Source: Paenibacillus peoriae KCTC 3763 (GTDB lineage: Bacteria > Bacillota > Bacilli > Paenibacillales > Paenibacillaceae). Taken from it: a stretch of 64,000 nt of DNA. The DNA lies in NCBI RefSeq assembly GCF_000236805.1, contig NZ_AGFX01000016.1:1-64000 (forward strand), in the 5' to 3' direction. Each line of letters opens with the position of its first letter. Position 1 is the stretch's first letter. Shown here in pieces: positions 1 through 7,471 of the stretch. Both the position numbers and the translations under genes were made by a program. The notes beneath the pieces were generated by a model. That model was not told where the DNA came from, searched no databases, and saw nothing but the letters and a program-made list of their open reading frames with translations.

Positions 1-140
1 TCTACTTGACAGGGTGCACTTCAGTCTTAGACTGCCGCTGTTGTCGTTCAACTAACGTTTCCCATTAGTTTAACAATGGTATGAATCGATTACTTCGATG
101 TTGCATCCTAGATCGGCATAAGACAAGCTTCAAACCTTGT
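1..140. other. Gene-free left edge, possible insertion-sequence 3' flank
   Basis: No open frame of note. The first 24 bases resemble, from memory only, the non-coding right end that follows the transposase in IS3/IS150-group elements of Firmicutes. A small inverted repeat (AACTAA...TTAGTT, about 50-71) follows. The bulk of any such element would lie outside the window to the left. This is a weak, memory-based suggestion; no transposase is visible. Confidence 0.2.
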
Positions 141-554
141 TTAAGACGTGAATAATCGAATATTAGTCTTGTCCTTTTCAGACATAGAAGCCTCTAAAAC
201 AGAACTAACTTCCGTAATTATATTGGTAGTAAATTTCTCCCCACGTGTAGTCAGAACGACGTAAAAACCTCTCTTATCTTCTTCATACACAACTCGTTCT
301 ACAGGTTGAAATGCATGGTTTTCCAGTCTGATGATCAGACGAGAAAGAGCACTTTGGCTTAAACCAATCATATTTGATGCAGTGGATAGACGAAGTTTTT
401 TATCTTCGGATTGATAAAGAAACATAAGCAAATAAAACTCTTTCAAGCTGAATTGGTATCTTTCCTGAAGTATATGGTTTAAAGCATTGTTGATCCGATC
501 ATGGTATTTAGAGAAATTGACCCAGTCATTAATCAGAAATTCTGATTCACTCAA
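141..554 (-). CDS. MarR family transcriptional regulator
   Basis: A 137-residue protein with the layout of a MarR winged helix-turn-helix regulator: an N-terminal dimerisation helix, a central recognition helix region (LSQSALSRLIIRLE, about residues 64-77) and a wing containing EEDKRGFYVVLTTRG, close to the D-x-R-G-x-x-x-x-LT signature of the family. It would act as a cytoplasmic dimeric repressor or activator. The start is a TTG preceded by AAAGGA at 8 nt. It lies just upstream, on the same strand, of a frameshifted VOC remnant and an Old Yellow Enzyme gene, so it may have controlled that redox group. Ligand and target are unknown. Confidence 0.8.
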   Translation of the reverse strand: MSESEFLINDWVNFSKYHDRINNALNHILQERYQFSLKEFYLLMFLYQSEDKKLRLSTASNMIGLSQSALSRLIIRLENHAFQPVERVVYEEDKRGFYVVLTTRGEKFTTNIITEVSSVLEASMSEKDKTNIRLFTS

Positions 555-632
555 GTTTATCGTCCTTTCAATACTATATGTTGTTTCATCTTCACATATA
601 GTATTGCCTTAACTTAAGCTGATGTCAAAAGA

Positions 633-808
633 TCATCTCTTTACCACCAGATTAGCCATTAAAGCCTTTTTAAAGAAAACTGTAGCTTCTTCAATATCTG
701 GTACTGTTACTCCAATATGGTCATTCCTCGTGTAATGTTTGTCATACCTGTAACATCCACTTTTATAAATATTTCATTAGTTTCTGTATTTTTCAAAATT
801 GCATGCAC
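633..808 (-). pseudogene. Frameshifted VOC (glyoxalase/bleomycin-resistance) remnant
   Basis: Reading the minus strand from 808 gives a plausible reading (VHAILKNTETNEIFIKVDVT, then GMTNITR). It continues only after a frame change near 720-730 as NDHIGVTVPDIEEATVFFKK and stops at 633-635. The DHIGVTVPDIEEA stretch is the typical beta-strand and helix opening of a vicinal-oxygen-chelate domain, carrying the metal-ligand His. No complete domain follows, so this is a truncated, frame-broken gene and not a short functional protein. It sits between the MarR gene and the ene-reductase gene. The VOC assignment rests on pattern recognition of about 25 residues. Confidence 0.6.
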
Positions 809-830
809 ATAGTTTCAAACAAGACTATCC

Positions 831-1877
831 TTAACGAATTCCTCTTGCATATTGAAGGGGAGGTTCTACTTTGTCTGTTGTCGCCTTGATTGCATGTAAT
901 GCCCAATAGGGATCATTCAACATTCCTCTCGCCACTGCGACAAGATCTGCATCTTCATTTGCAAGGGTTGCTTGAGCGAGTGAAGCATTATCAAGTTTCC
1001 CAACAGCAATAACAGGAAGGCCAAGTCGATCTTTAAAAATTCTTGCAAAGGGTACCTGATAACCTGGCGTGTTTAAGGGCTTCAATTTTCCTGGTATCCC
1101 TTCACCTCCGCTGGAAATATGGAAAATGTCTACACCTGCTTCTTTAAATTTCTCTCCCATTTTCAGGGCATGTTCAATGTCGTACCCACCATCGATGTAT
1201 TCAATTGCAGAGAGTCTCATGATCAATGGCATATGCTTAGGAATGACGCTTTTCACAGCTTGGATGACCTCAACACCAAATTTAGATAAGTCTTTGCCAT
1301 AAGCATCTTCCCTGAGATTAATACTTGGTGACATAAACTGATGAAGCAAATATCCATGTGCTCCATGAAGTTCGATGGTATCAAACCCTGCTTCTACTGC
1401 ACGTCTGGCTGCATCCTTAAATTGACTAACTACTCGATCAATCTCTTCAATCGTTAAGGCCCGAGGAAGTTTTAACTCTCCATATTTTGACTCTTCAGGA
1501 AGCGCCCCACCTTGAACAGCAGATGGCCCTACAGGTTCAATTGCATCCTCTGCTTTTCTGCCAGCATGCCCAATTTGTATGCCTATCTTAGCTCCATGCT
1601 TTTGGACTTCAGAAACGAGACGTTGATAGGCTGGAATCTGTTCATCGGACCACAAACCGAGATCCCCATCCGTTATTCGTCCGTCAGGGTTCACTCCTGT
1701 CATCTCTACAATAATTAATCCTGTCCCACCAATAGCTCTGGAAGCGTAATGCACAAAATGCCAATCATTCGGTACGCCGTCTTTGAGGTCAACAGAAAAT
1801 TGACACATCGGAGCCATGACAATTCGATTTTTGAGTTCTAGATCTTTAAGTTTGAATGGTGTAGATAAACTATTCAT
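831..1877 (-). CDS. NADH:flavin oxidoreductase, Old Yellow Enzyme family (YqjM-like)
   Basis: A 348-residue TIM-barrel FMN ene-reductase that would reduce activated C=C bonds of electrophilic compounds with NAD(P)H in the cytoplasm. Seen features: MAPMCQFSVD near residue 25, the Cys position typical of the thermophilic-like/YqjM class; HGAHGYLLHQFMSPS with barrel His residues near 170; and the C-terminal phosphate-binding VAVGK and VAVARGML segments. Length matches YqjM (about 338). The ATG is preceded by GAGGAGG at good spacing. The neighbourhood of MarR, HxlR and an F420-type reductase suggests inducible detoxification of electrophiles, which is inference. Confidence 0.9.
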   Translation of the reverse strand: MNSLSTPFKLKDLELKNRIVMAPMCQFSVDLKDGVPNDWHFVHYASRAIGGTGLIIVEMTGVNPDGRITDGDLGLWSDEQIPAYQRLVSEVQKHGAKIGIQIGHAGRKAEDAIEPVGPSAVQGGALPEESKYGELKLPRALTIEEIDRVVSQFKDAARRAVEAGFDTIELHGAHGYLLHQFMSPSINLREDAYGKDLSKFGVEVIQAVKSVIPKHMPLIMRLSAIEYIDGGYDIEHALKMGEKFKEAGVDIFHISSGGEGIPGKLKPLNTPGYQVPFARIFKDRLGLPVIAVGKLDNASLAQATLANEDADLVAVARGMLNDPYWALHAIKATTDKVEPPLQYARGIR

Positions 1878-2211
1878 ATAGAAACCTCCTCAAAATATAA
1901 TTTGTATGCACATGCAATTATATTGCTCGGATTTTAATTTTGTCAACTAGTTGATAATTGGAACATTCTTGAACTCCTGTTTTGCATCAGAAAAGAACCG
2001 AAATCTATTTCAGATTCGGTCTTAACATAAGCCAAAACGATTAAACTATCCTGCCCGTTAACTTAATGAAGCTTCCGCTAGTCTAATGTAGTGTAGCGCT
2101 TTATAAAAATGTAAATGAGCCCATCACCGTAATTTGGAAGCTTCTTATTTCCAATTTTACATGGCAATGGGCTATTTATGTTCAATGTAAAGGAGTGTAA
2201 GATACTGTCGT
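1878..2211. other. Intergenic region with a 67-bp imperfect palindrome
   Basis: No gene is supported here. An imperfect inverted repeat runs from 2112 to 2178: TAAATGAGCCCAT at the left pairs with ATGGGCTATTTA at the right, and an inner GTAATTTGGAA pairs with TTCCAATTTTAC. No T-run follows it on either strand, so it is not a convincing terminator. It could be a fossil mobile element or a folded RNA. Confidence 0.4.
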
Positions 2212-2393
2212 TTATAGGACATCGTCATCAGCTAACTCATCTGCCTGACGTTCGTATTCTTCTAAATTAGCTGGGATCTTTAATCTTACTTTATCTCCAT
2301 CAAGTATTACTCCCATTTTGCTCGCGTGTTTGAAAGGATCATACGGTTCATTGTTTTTAAGACGTCAATTACCTCAAAAGGGTTTCTAACTTA
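2212..2393 (-). pseudogene. Frameshifted remnant of an unrecognised small protein
   Basis: Directly downstream of the F420-type reductase stop codon, and in its frame, the minus strand reads RNPFEVIDVLK. After a one-base shift in a run of five A near 2355 it continues as NNEPYDPFKHASKMG, VILDGDKVRLKIP and ANLEEYERQADELADDDVL, ending at TAA 2212-2214. The acidic, protein-like composition across both halves argues for a real gene broken by a homopolymer indel. I do not recognise the family. A sequencing error at the A-run is an alternative to genuine decay. Confidence 0.45.
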
Positions 2394-3122
2394 AGAATTG
2401 AATATTTCTCTATTTGCTTTAACAACATCTTGAATTGAAAATGCACCTGGAGAAGCTGACAGCTTTTCCATCACCTTATCACGCAGAAATGGAGCTTTTT
2501 CTTTATTCGCTTTATTTAAGGCTATGGTTAGTTCCCCTTTTGTAAGTTCTGTGCAGTACGCAGGGGTTCCTGGCTGTTGTCTCCACGAATCGCTTAAAGA
2601 ACCACTATCTACGGAGTCGAAGCCTAGATCGTTTGCTACACCCATGATTATTTGTTTATGGGATAGGTCATCACCAGCAATCGCTATGGCAATGCGCCCA
2701 TCAGTCCCTTCGGGAGTTCCTTGATGTTCTAACGTATAGGCTAAGAAATTGTTAAACGCTTTAATGATAGGTCTACCTAAATGATTGGATACCCAAACAC
2801 TTTCAACCATCCCGTTCTCAATTTCTTCGATTTTATTACTTATTTGTGGATAATAATTTGAAGTGTCTACAACGACTACTTCCTCCCCAACATTATCGAT
2901 AATGTTGCGAATGCTTGGCAGCGCGTGGAAAGGGATAGATGTTATAAGAATATCAATATTTTTAATTACATCTTCTACGATCACAGGTGTTCCTGTAAGT
3001 TTTTTTCCTTCCAAGCGTTCAATCCCACGAGCATCTGCAATCTTGACATCATGTCCATTCTCAACCAATTTTTTCGCAATATTTGACCCAATTGGTCCTG
3101 CACCTATAATTCCAAATCTCAT
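2391..3122 (-). CDS. NADPH-dependent F420 reductase-like NAD(P)-binding protein
   Basis: A Rossmann-fold oxidoreductase of about 243 residues. The N-terminus (MRFGIIGAGPIGSNIAKKL) carries the GxGxxG dinucleotide motif, followed by VVVVDTSNYYP and FNNFLAYTLE segments typical of the F420-dependent NADP reductase-like family. Bacilli lack F420, so the substrate is unknown. Two ATGs lie after AGGAGG; the first is almost touching it, so the second (3122) is the better start. The gene is divergent from the HxlR regulator, with only about 35-140 bp between them, a common regulator/target arrangement. Confidence 0.75.
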   Translation of the reverse strand: MRFGIIGAGPIGSNIAKKLVENGHDVKIADARGIERLEGKKLTGTPVIVEDVIKNIDILITSIPFHALPSIRNIIDNVGEEVVVVDTSNYYPQISNKIEEIENGMVESVWVSNHLGRPIIKAFNNFLAYTLEHQGTPEGTDGRIAIAIAGDDLSHKQIIMGVANDLGFDSVDSGSLSDSWRQQPGTPAYCTELTKGELTIALNKANKEKAPFLRDKVMEKLSASPGAFSIQDVVKANREIFNS

Positions 3123-3157
3123 TTTCATTCCTCCTATAACCTATTTTATGTCCCCGA

Positions 3158-3634
3158 TTGAGTAATCTGTATACATGTACTAATATATATATGTTGCTCG
3201 TATTCTTGAAGAAGGCAATTAAAAATGACATAGTACACTTTTTCGTACCTAACAGCAGAAATGAGTTGATTAAGGTATCTAGAATAAATGAAGATGGATT
3301 TAGCGAAGAATGTAAGAAGGATCACAGAGAGGTATATGGCATCGCCTATACTCAAAACATACTTTCGGGACGTTGGAAGTATCTAATTCTTTGGTTTTTA
3401 AAGTTTAACCCGCGTCGATATAATGAAATTAAGACTCGTTTATGGGGAATTTCACAAGGATCCCTAACAAAACAACTTCGAGAATTAGAAGCAGATGGCT
3501 TAATTAATCGCAAAGTTTATCCCGAAGTACCTCCACGTGTTGAGTATTCGTTAACACCAAAAGGGGAGCAATTGATTCCAATTATTGATCTAATGGAGGA
3601 ATTCGGAAAGAAGTTTGGAGACAAAATAGATTAA
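3158..3634 (+). CDS. HxlR family transcriptional regulator
   Basis: A winged-helix protein of the HxlR/DUF24 family. The core is clear: LSGRWKYLILWFL, then RRYNEIKTR, SQGSLTKQLRELEADGLI and VEYSLTPKGEQLIPI. The longest frame starts at a TTG and gives 158 residues, but family members are usually 100-130 residues. No good ribosome binding site precedes 3158 or the ATG at 3191, so a start at the TTG 3266 (122 residues) is possible. There is a Cys in SEECKK ahead of the HTH, where HxlR proteins often carry a thiol sensor. It probably controls the divergent reductase at 2391-3122. Confidence 0.8.
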   Translation: MSNLYTCTNIYMLLVFLKKAIKNDIVHFFVPNSRNELIKVSRINEDGFSEECKKDHREVYGIAYTQNILSGRWKYLILWFLKFNPRRYNEIKTRLWGISQGSLTKQLRELEADGLINRKVYPEVPPRVEYSLTPKGEQLIPIIDLMEEFGKKFGDKID

Positions 3635-3952
3635 TCTTATTGGGTATTTTTAAATTAAACTCCCGTTAGGAGTTCAATAAAAAGGACGCTCCCGCGCCTT
3701 CGCTTGGGCTACGTCCTCCTCATTATGTTCCATTTCCAATTACTAATTAAAGAACGTACGCGGGTAGCATGTAGTGCTAAAAAAGGGGACTTATCTTAAC
3801 ATAAGCACTAAGAAAATACTTTATTTTCTTTGGACAATATGTTCGTGTTTATGTTGATGTAAGCAGTCTAAATGATCAGCCTATAAACTTAGAGGGAAAC
3901 AAATGGCCAAACCTTGGAGAAATCTGGGCGTGGCCATTTGTTATTTCCCATA
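3635..3952. other. Gene-free stretch with several stem-loops
   Basis: No protein gene is supported. Three inverted repeats are visible. One follows the HxlR gene (AGGACG...CGTCCT with G/C-rich inner pairing, about 3683-3717, possibly its terminator). The second is AAGAAAAT/ATTTTCTT at 3810-3830. The third is CAAATGGCCA/TGGCCATTTG at 3900-3940, a perfect 10-bp stem. They are spaced as if in a structured RNA or decayed mobile DNA. None has the T-run expected of a strong terminator. Confidence 0.35.
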
Positions 3953-4066
3953 TTAATCCGCATACTTTGCGGTTTGTATCAGCTTCGCTGGTAGTACCCC
4001 AATTCGAGGATAGGAGCCTATATCACGAAAAGGGAAGTTCACCGACCTGAAATGCTTGACAAACAT
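3953..4066 (-). CDS. Possible 37-residue ORF, start overlapping the stop of the upstream ORF
   Basis: The minus strand reads MFVKHFRSVNFPFRDIG... and ends TAKYAD at 3953-3955. Its ATG shares one base with the TAA of the 40-residue ORF at 4066-4188 (TAATG), an arrangement typical of translational coupling. No family is recognised. It may be a real mini-gene or the tail of a decayed gene; its position in a degraded region makes the latter plausible. Confidence 0.25.
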   Translation of the reverse strand: MFVKHFRSVNFPFRDIGSYPRIGVLPAKLIQTAKYAD

Positions 4067-4188
4067 TAGCTGGTTTTCTTGTCTTTACGTGATTGCTTCC
4101 AGGTCTGAACCAAAGTCTTGAGGCCAGTAGTTATACTGACCAACTTTAGCACAACGTCAAGAATCTTCACGATTAGATCAAATGACAC
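4066..4188 (-). CDS. Possible 40-residue membrane-active peptide
   Basis: From a GTG at 4188 the minus strand encodes a peptide opening MSFDLIVKILDVVLKLVSI and ending WKQSRKDKKTS: a hydrophobic/amphipathic N-terminal helix of about 22 residues and a strongly basic tail. GAGGGGGTGA precedes the GTG at a workable distance. This layout is shared by small holin-like and type I toxin peptides, but no antisense RNA or homologue can be shown from sequence alone. The call is tentative. Confidence 0.35.
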   Translation of the reverse strand: MSFDLIVKILDVVLKLVSITTGLKTLVQTWKQSRKDKKTS

Positions 4189-4319
4189 GGCGTCACCCCC
4201 TCTCGGGCTAGCTTCGCCGCATCTTCCCCACCGGTTAATTTGTCCAAATCATTATAGCATAGTTGGGAAAATTGGAATATAGAGTAGGAATAGCGAGAAG
4301 AGATACTAGACGTGTGGTG

Positions 4320-4682
4320 TCACTTTGTTTTCACGAGATTAAGCTCGATGTAACTTCGACCGTGCAACCATAGCAGTTCTTCCAACAAAAACGTCAATCC
4401 ATCCTTACTACGTAATCGCTCGATCAGTTCTGCAACGACCTCCATAATCTCACATTGCACATTCTTCGCTAGTTGGAGCCCTCCGCTTTCCCCATCTACA
4501 TAAAGATGTGGATGATCCGGTTGATCTACCCTTCGTACATGCCGCAGACACAACAATCCATTTTCCAGATAAAAGAAATAGCTACGATCAAACAGGACTC
4601 CCTCAAATAATTCATACATATGAGGATCATCATCAGGCCCATAAACCATGGTAACTCTCTTCAATTCAACCAGTTTGGTCAT
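4320..4682 (-). CDS. Hypothetical protein, 120 residues
   Basis: I do not recognise this protein. It is soluble-looking, rich in Leu, Glu and aromatic residues (MYELFEGVLFD, RSYFFYLENGLL, HPHLYVDGESGG), with a predicted helical C-terminal half (EVVAELIERLRSKD, LTFLLEELLWLHGRSY). AAGGAGAGG stands at good spacing before the ATG, so translation is likely. It is divergent from the small XRE-type regulator at 4894, across about 210 AT-rich bases, and may be its target. No metal-binding or catalytic motif is evident. Confidence 0.6.
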   Translation of the reverse strand: MTKLVELKRVTMVYGPDDDPHMYELFEGVLFDRSYFFYLENGLLCLRHVRRVDQPDHPHLYVDGESGGLQLAKNVQCEIMEVVAELIERLRSKDGLTFLLEELLWLHGRSYIELNLVKTK

Positions 4683-4893
4683 ATAATCCCTCTCCTTCTG
4701 TATTCATAATTTTTTTATTAAATAAAGAACACATGTTATGTTTATATGTATTCAATGTACGACTTCTTATACATATAATACACCTTCGCATTTAATCATT
4801 CAACACTTATCGAATAAAATGTACGCATTATTGTAATTTAAGTTTGACTTCACTAATATTTTAGTACATATAATAAGTAGAGGGGGATTACTC

Positions 4894-5130
4894 ATGGGAT
4901 TGAAACCAAGTTATAAACCAATGGAAATCACTCTAATTAAACGAGATAAAACACGAACTTACCTTCGTACTCAATTAGGAATATCACCATCCACTTTGGC
5001 GAAAATGTCTAATGGGGAATTTGTAGCCATGAGTGTCATTGCACGGATTTGCGAGGAGTTGGACTGTAGAATTGAAGAGGTTGTTGAATTTATAGAAGAA
5101 CAACCATTAGATAAAGAGAAAGAGCGCTAA
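4894..5130 (+). CDS. Small XRE/Cro-type helix-turn-helix protein (YozG-like)
   Basis: A 78-residue single-domain DNA-binding protein. The segment TYLRTQLGISPSTLAKMSNG followed by VAMSVIARICEELDC is the HTH_26 pattern found in YozG-like regulators of Bacillaceae, where such short proteins often sit beside a partner membrane or phage gene. AGAGGGGG precedes the ATG. A strong intrinsic terminator overlaps the end of the gene. It is divergent from the hypothetical gene at 4320-4682. No sensor domain is present, so it probably acts as a simple repressor. Confidence 0.85.
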   Translation: MGLKPSYKPMEITLIKRDKTRTYLRTQLGISPSTLAKMSNGEFVAMSVIARICEELDCRIEEVVEFIEEQPLDKEKER

Positions 5131-5157
5131 TCCGTTTAGGGATAGCGCTCTTTTTTT
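5121..5157 (+). terminator. Intrinsic terminator of the XRE-type gene
   Basis: A perfect 9-bp stem AGAGCGCTA/TAGCGCTCT is followed directly by TTTTTTT. The left arm includes the last codons and the stop of the preceding gene. Confidence 0.9.
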
Positions 5158-5224
5158 CAACTTAATATTGATTTACTCTACTTTTACTATTAAAAAGCAA
5201 CAACACTAACGGAATTTTTTATAC

Positions 5225-5457
5225 TATATAAGTTGAACTTAAAAGTTACCTATCGTGCCACTGCGCAGACGGATGGTGCTTCCCATCGCCACCGTCCCCG
5301 GATTTCCGAAATACTATGATCAAAGTAGAAATCCGGGGAAGTGATGCTTCCGAAGCGAGCTCTCCTATGGAAAGCTTTTAGAGTGACCGCTTCGCTTGTA
5401 CAGCACCATTCCGCCTACTCCATTTTACTTGTACATTTTTTGTGTTCAGCTTATATA
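5225..5457. mobile_element. MITE-like palindromic element with 14-bp terminal inverted repeats
   Basis: The two ends carry matching inverted repeats: TATATAAGTTGAAC at 5225-5238 and, reversed, TATATAAGCTGAAC at 5444-5457 (13 of 14 identical). Further in, CGGATGGTGCT near 5269 is mirrored by AGCACCATTCCG near 5402, and a perfect 12-bp stem TCCCCGGATTTC/GAAATCCGGGGA lies at 5295-5339. GAAGCG/CGCTTC pairs flank the right half. The whole 233-bp unit can fold into a long hairpin and has no coding capacity, which is the structure of a miniature inverted-repeat element. No clear target-site duplication was found. Whether other copies exist cannot be seen here. Confidence 0.5.
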
Positions 5458-5482
5458 AGCAGAAAATTTCAACTAATAATAT

Positions 5483-5611
5483 TTACTCGCTAACAGCGGA
5501 TTCCATATCTTCATCTGTTATTACCCATACTGGTTTACCAGTTAGACCTTTATCTTTTACATATTTACTTACTCTTCTAGTTAAATCCACTATATTTTTA
5601 TATTCAACCAT
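5483..5611 (-). CDS. Possible 42-residue protein
   Basis: The minus strand encodes MVEYKNIVDLTRRVSKYVKD, continuing to WVITDEDMESAVSE and stopping at 5483-5485. GAGG lies a few bases before the ATG. The composition is protein-like (charged helix, then a short acidic end) and unlike the flanking AT-rich noise. It borders the MITE-like element. It may be a small conserved protein or an N-terminal leftover of a larger gene. I do not recognise it. Confidence 0.35.
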   Translation of the reverse strand: MVEYKNIVDLTRRVSKYVKDKGLTGKPVWVITDEDMESAVSE

Positions 5612-6296
5612 ATAATCCTCATTTCCAAGTCCCCCTATGAATCAATTATGCAAATCTATCAGCTACACCATTACTCTATTCAAACAATAGGCTCCACGCA
5701 CTAACAGGTTTTGACCCTCCAGTGAAACCTTCAAATTATTCCACTTCAAAATTGGGAATTGATGGGGATGGTTTTATACTTAAACCATTTTGTCTACCTA
5801 ACATAATCTTATTGTTAATTTTTTTGATTCATTGTCACATTGAATTAACTATGTACTTCTCAATAAAATCATTAAAAATGATCTGGCGTATATTCTCTTT
5901 AAGGACAAAACGCTAAATCATAAACTCTCTTAAGTAAAACAGTGCTGTTTTTTAATATTTTCTCGCGATAACATATGCCTGATGTCTACTTAGTGACGCA
6001 TTTTTGAAAGAATCGAAGCTAAAAATGTTTTGAATTTCGACATATTTTCTCATATATATCCAATATTTATTGATATATTCCATTGAAAATATTGACAACT
6101 ATATAATCTCAATGTATTGTGTAGAAAATAAATACATTTTTTCTTGAATTATTTATTATTTGGGATCAATTTCCTAGAAGCCGCTGCTGCTTATTTATTC
6201 TCATCTAAGCATGGACAGGCCTCTTTGGAATGGATTCATAATCATTTTTCGGAAGGAGGAATCCATAAAGCCGCTTGAGGATGACGCCTCAAATCA
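5612..6296. other. AT-rich gene-poor stretch before the LPMO gene
   Basis: No confident gene. A 64-codon frame at 5722-5916 (GTG start) lacks a ribosome binding site and family resemblance. A second frame ending at TGA near 6278 reads protein-like for its last 38 codons (GINFLEAAAAYLFSSKHGQ, ASLEWIHNHFSEGGIHKAA). It could be the 3' remnant of a lost gene, because it has no convincing start. Confidence 0.35.
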
Positions 6297-6297
6297 T

Positions 6298-6311
6298 TGA
6301 AAGCGTTATCA
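6298..6311 (+). promoter_or_regulatory. cre operator (CcpA binding site)
   Basis: TGAAAGCGTTATCA matches the Bacillus catabolite-responsive element consensus TGWAANCGNTNWCA at every position. It is 58 bp upstream of the LPMO start codon, consistent with carbon catabolite repression of a polysaccharide-degrading enzyme. Confidence 0.8.
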
Positions 6312-6369
6312 AAACTAGATTTGAACCCCCTGAAAGATCCTATTAAAAAATGCAAGGAGGAGTAATAAC

Positions 6370-7224
6370 ATGACTTTTGTGAATCATCGTAAGTTATCTA
6401 TGAAATGGTTTATTTTCTCGATAGGAGCCCTGTTCCTGATGCTGGCGGGTTCGTTTGTTTTTGCGGAAAGCGCTTCCGCTCATGGGTACTTAACGGATGG
6501 CCGCGCTCATCTATGTTCCACGGGCCAAAACACCAATTGCGGGCCAGTGAGATGGGAGCCTTTTAGTGTGGAAGGGCGAGGGGATTTCCCTGAATTCGGC
6601 GTTCCTGATGGCAAGATCGCCAGTGGCGCGAAATTTTTAGAACTCGACGAGCAAACAGCGGATCGCTGGACCAAGGTAGATATGGTAGGCGGGGAGCATA
6701 CGTTTCATTGGAAACTTACAGCCAACCATAGCACGAATACATGGGATTACTATATTACGAAAAAAGACTGGGACCCCAATTCCCCGTTAAAACGAGAGGA
6801 TCTTGAGTTATTCTGCCGTTATATAGATGACGGTGCGATTCCGCCAATCGACACTTATAACGATTGCTTTGTTCCGAATGACCGGGAAGGATATCACGTT
6901 ATCGTTGGCATTTGGGATATCGCGGATACGGAGAATGCCTTCTACCAAGCGATGGATGTTAATCTCAGCATCAACCCGTCGGCACCGACCACGCCCGACA
7001 AGGGTTTCCCGGGAGATCCCAACCGTTTCGGAAAGTACCTCGTCTGGAATACCATCAGGGTCTACACCGAAGGTGAAATCGTTCTGCACAACGGGCAATT
7101 GTGGAAAGCTCTGTGGTGGACCCGTGGACAGGAACCGGGAACGACAGGACAGTGGGGTCCATGGAAGCTAATCGGCGACGTGCCGCCCGATGAGGAAGGC
7201 AACACAGAATTGGGCAGCGCATAA
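6370..7224 (+). CDS. Secreted lytic polysaccharide monooxygenase (AA10) with CBM5/12
   Basis: A 284-residue copper enzyme that oxidatively cleaves chitin or cellulose outside the cell. A signal peptide ends at SASA before HGYL, leaving His38 as the mature N-terminus. The second histidine-brace residue is His120 (LTANHS), and the axial Phe is probably Phe191 (ENAFYQAMDV). Four Cys residues in the AA10 domain could form disulfides. After a Pro-rich linker (about 203-222), a C-terminal carbohydrate-binding module of family 5/12 is seen (VYTEGEIVLHNGQLWKALWW). GGAGG precedes the ATG, a cre site lies upstream and a terminator downstream, so it is monocistronic. Chitin is the likelier substrate given the module. 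Confidence 0.93.
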   Translation: MTFVNHRKLSMKWFIFSIGALFLMLAGSFVFAESASAHGYLTDGRAHLCSTGQNTNCGPVRWEPFSVEGRGDFPEFGVPDGKIASGAKFLELDEQTADRWTKVDMVGGEHTFHWKLTANHSTNTWDYYITKKDWDPNSPLKREDLELFCRYIDDGAIPPIDTYNDCFVPNDREGYHVIVGIWDIADTENAFYQAMDVNLSINPSAPTTPDKGFPGDPNRFGKYLVWNTIRVYTEGEIVLHNGQLWKALWWTRGQEPGTTGQWGPWKLIGDVPPDEEGNTELGSA

Positions 7225-7297
7225 GGGCGGACATATTTTGTTCAAAAACGAAGAGGCAATTGTCGAGTCAAGTTAGATCTTATAGACATATCCCGCA

Positions 7298-7331
7298 AGA
7301 GCCAGAGAGAAAAATTCTCTCTGGCTCTTTG
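7298..7331 (+). terminator. Intrinsic terminator of the LPMO gene
   Basis: A nearly perfect 14-bp stem (AGAGCCAGAGAGAA/TTCTCTCTGGCTCT) with a 3-nt loop, followed by a short T-run. Confidence 0.8.
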
Positions 7332-7386
7332 TTCGTACGCCCGGCATGAGCGTCATCTCACTATCATATATGGTGCGCAAATTTTA

Positions 7387-7442
7387 CAAAATAAAATCCT
7401 TTTGAAACTAAGTTTAGTACCACACATAGTTTCAAAAGGATT
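7387..7442 (-). terminator. Intrinsic terminator of the erpA-like gene
   Basis: A perfect 16-bp stem AATCCTTTTGAAACTA/TAGTTTCAAAAGGATT, followed on the minus strand by TTATTTTG. It lies 30 bp after the erpA-like stop. Confidence 0.85.
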
Positions 7443-7471
7443 GGATTGTTGCTTTTATTCCTAAAACATTA

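Noticed and set aside
1-140. Insertion-sequence end at the left edge
   Set aside because: Only a remembered resemblance to IS3-group flanks; no transposase or defined terminal repeat is in view, so it is listed only as a weak possibility and not as a finding.
5722-5916. 64-codon GTG-started ORF
   Set aside because: No ribosome site, AT-rich composition, and no family likeness; treated as noise in the gene-poor stretch.
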